From Platycnemis pennipes (Eukaryota; Arthropoda; Insecta; Odonata; Platycnemididae), in NCBI GenBank assembly GCA_933228895.1, contig OW121856.1:112815163-112879162 (forward strand): DNA of 64,000 nt, in the 5' to 3' direction. The translations under genes and the position numbers were made by a program. Of this stretch, positions 63,135-64,000 are shown piece by piece. The number at the start of each line of letters is the position of its first letter. The stretch's first letter is position 1. The notes below the pieces were generated by a model. The model saw only the letters and a list, made by a program, of their open reading frames with translations. It had not been told where the DNA came from and searched no databases.

Positions 63135-63142
63135 TTCAATAA
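63135..63142 (+). terminator. Polyadenylation signal after the dUTPase
   Basis: TTCAATAAATG contains AATAAA, 35 nt after the stop codon. Confidence 0.5.
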
Positions 63143-63189
63143 ATGATAATTTAAATATGTAAAACAACTATTTTTAATTCTTTTCTAGG

Positions 63190-63561
63190 ATGAGTTCCGT
63201 TAACAACACCGTCTCTGCCGCCACCGCAACTACGACCAACGTTGCTAGTAGGTTCGCCGCCGACATCGTGACTCCTAGGACGTCAATCCGGAGCAAGTTA
63301 CTCCTTGCCCAGGAGAGGGCTAGGTACCTCAGGAAGGAGGACCTAGTGGAGGGGGAGGAGTATTGCGTGGAGGAAATCCGGGAGTCGGGTAGTCGCTTTG
63401 GTGGCCTGCTGGCGGAGATCTTATTCGGTGGGGTGAAGAGGGGAATATTCCTCCCCAAGTACTTCAAATTAAGCAAAAATGAAATAACATTGTTTAATGA
63501 AGATGCTTGGGGGGAGAATTTGAAACTAAAAAAAATAAATGGCCAATTAATTTTGGCATAA
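63190..63561 (+). CDS. Polinton small protein, possibly single-strand DNA binding (123 aa)
   Basis: A Ser/Thr/Ala-rich N-terminus is followed by a core of ARYLRKEDLVEGEEYCVEEI, then SRFGGLLAEILF and RGIFLPKYFKLSKNEITLFN. The pattern 'L-x-EG-x-Y.v..i....srFG........FLPk.f....e..i..lN' resembles small OB-fold-like proteins I associate with insect mobile elements, where ssDNA binding is suspected. The ATG lies one base after a good splice acceptor (TTTTCTAG). The reading is plausible but unproven. Confidence 0.55.
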   Translation: MSSVNNTVSAATATTTNVASRFAADIVTPRTSIRSKLLLAQERARYLRKEDLVEGEEYCVEEIRESGSRFGGLLAEILFGGVKRGIFLPKYFKLSKNEITLFNEDAWGENLKLKKINGQLILA

Positions 63562-63755
63562 AATTTGAAAAAATTGTCTTTATTATTATAGATCATATGA
63601 CTCGTATTACCTGAACAATTCCCTTCACCGGGTCTAACCTTTTTTTTAACACGTTGCAGTTGGGTGGTATGGTATCCTCGGGCTGTGCTCTCATGCTCAT
63701 GTTCCCGGGTGGATGTATGACCTAATCATAGTCGCCTCATGCTGCAGATGAGTGG

Positions 63756-63881
63756 ATGGGGGTGTATGTTCTCCCGGGCAGAGGTGTGACGTCGGCCTAG
63801 CTCAGCTAGAGTGCGCAAAAGTGAAAGGGAAAAGAGCTTCGCGGATGACCTCGTGCTCGTTCGATCATTTTGATATCTACT
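63756..63881 (-). repeat. Polinton right terminal inverted repeat
   Basis: 126 bp complementary to the left end. A less conserved extension reaches inwards to about 63680. ACTTAC follows directly. Confidence 0.95.
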
Positions 63882-63887
63882 ACTTAC

Positions 63888-64000
63888 AAACTAACTTACA
63901 CGTTAGCCGAATGCTGCCTACTACTTACTGTGATGTCTCTATAATTTGTAATTTCGACGAAGATGTGTACACAATTCTACCAAGTAATCTAATAAATATA
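63888..64000. other. Flanking DNA resumes
   Basis: Short AT-rich flank, presumably the continuation of the Harbinger-like element or its surround. No feature called. Confidence 0.4.

Larger units (their letters stand above)
47869..63887. mobile_element. Complete Polinton/Maverick element with 6-bp target duplication
   Basis: The element spans 47875-63881 (16,007 bp). Its ends start AGTAGATATCAAAATGATCG, with 126-bp inverted repeats (47875-48000 and 63756-63881) that match by eye over their length, and degraded similarity continues inwards for about 70 bp more. The 6 bp ACTTAC lie directly outside both ends, the duplication size known for Polintons. It encodes the family's full core set (protein-primed PolB, retroviral-like integrase, A32-type ATPase, cysteine protease, major and minor capsid proteins) plus a dUTPase and other genes. 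Confidence 0.97.

Overview
The window reads as repeat-rich nuclear DNA of an arthropod, probably an insect; the species cannot be fixed from sequence. The evidence is many copies of two related CR1/L2-like LINE families with the same 3' end, several cut-and-paste DNA transposons (piggyBac-like, hAT, Harbinger-like, P-like and a TTAA-site element), tRNA-derived SINEs, satellite DNA and a eukaryotic-type tRNA-Ile. I see no convincing host protein gene.

The main feature is a complete Polinton/Maverick (virus-like giant transposon) at 47875-63881. It is 16.0 kb long, has 126-bp terminal inverted repeats that match by eye, and is flanked by a perfect 6-bp target duplication (ACTTAC). Almost all genes are open. 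The minus strand carries a tightly packed train in this order: protein-primed DNA polymerase B, packaging ATPase, two small conserved proteins, chromodomain integrase, penton-like minor capsid protein, basic core-like protein, double jelly-roll major capsid protein, adenovirus-type cysteine protease, two unknown proteins and a broken gene. The plus strand carries a zinc-ribbon-like protein, a dUTPase and a small possible DNA-binding protein. Together they cover replication, integration, capsid building, maturation and packaging. TATA boxes and 5'-leader introns can be seen in front of the polymerase and the dUTPase. The element sits just downstream of the transposase start of a Harbinger-like transposon.

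Region by region. 1-7.5 kb: LINE fragments, a tRNA-Ile and a pseudo-tRNA/SINE. 8.0-10.3 kb: a dead piggyBac-like element with TTAA ends. 12.6-18.4 kb: a hAT element with an 8-bp target duplication, invaded by a LINE that was itself hit by a second LINE (5'-inverted) and by a foldback tRNA-derived SINE that forms a 185-bp perfect palindrome. 18.8-20.8 kb: LINE and SINE fragments. 23.4-43.3 kb: a nested complex whose outer parts mirror each other. It contains a TTAA element with a YqaJ-type exonuclease gene, a 7-kb TIR element, a foldback with tRNA-like arms, an 83-bp satellite, and a 3.2-kb TA-site element whose subterminal regions are minisatellites. 45.6-46.1 kb: a P-element transposase remnant. 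46.8-47.87 kb: the left end of the Harbinger-like element. After 63888 flanking DNA resumes.

All calls come from reading the sequence and the conceptual translations. No database search was possible.
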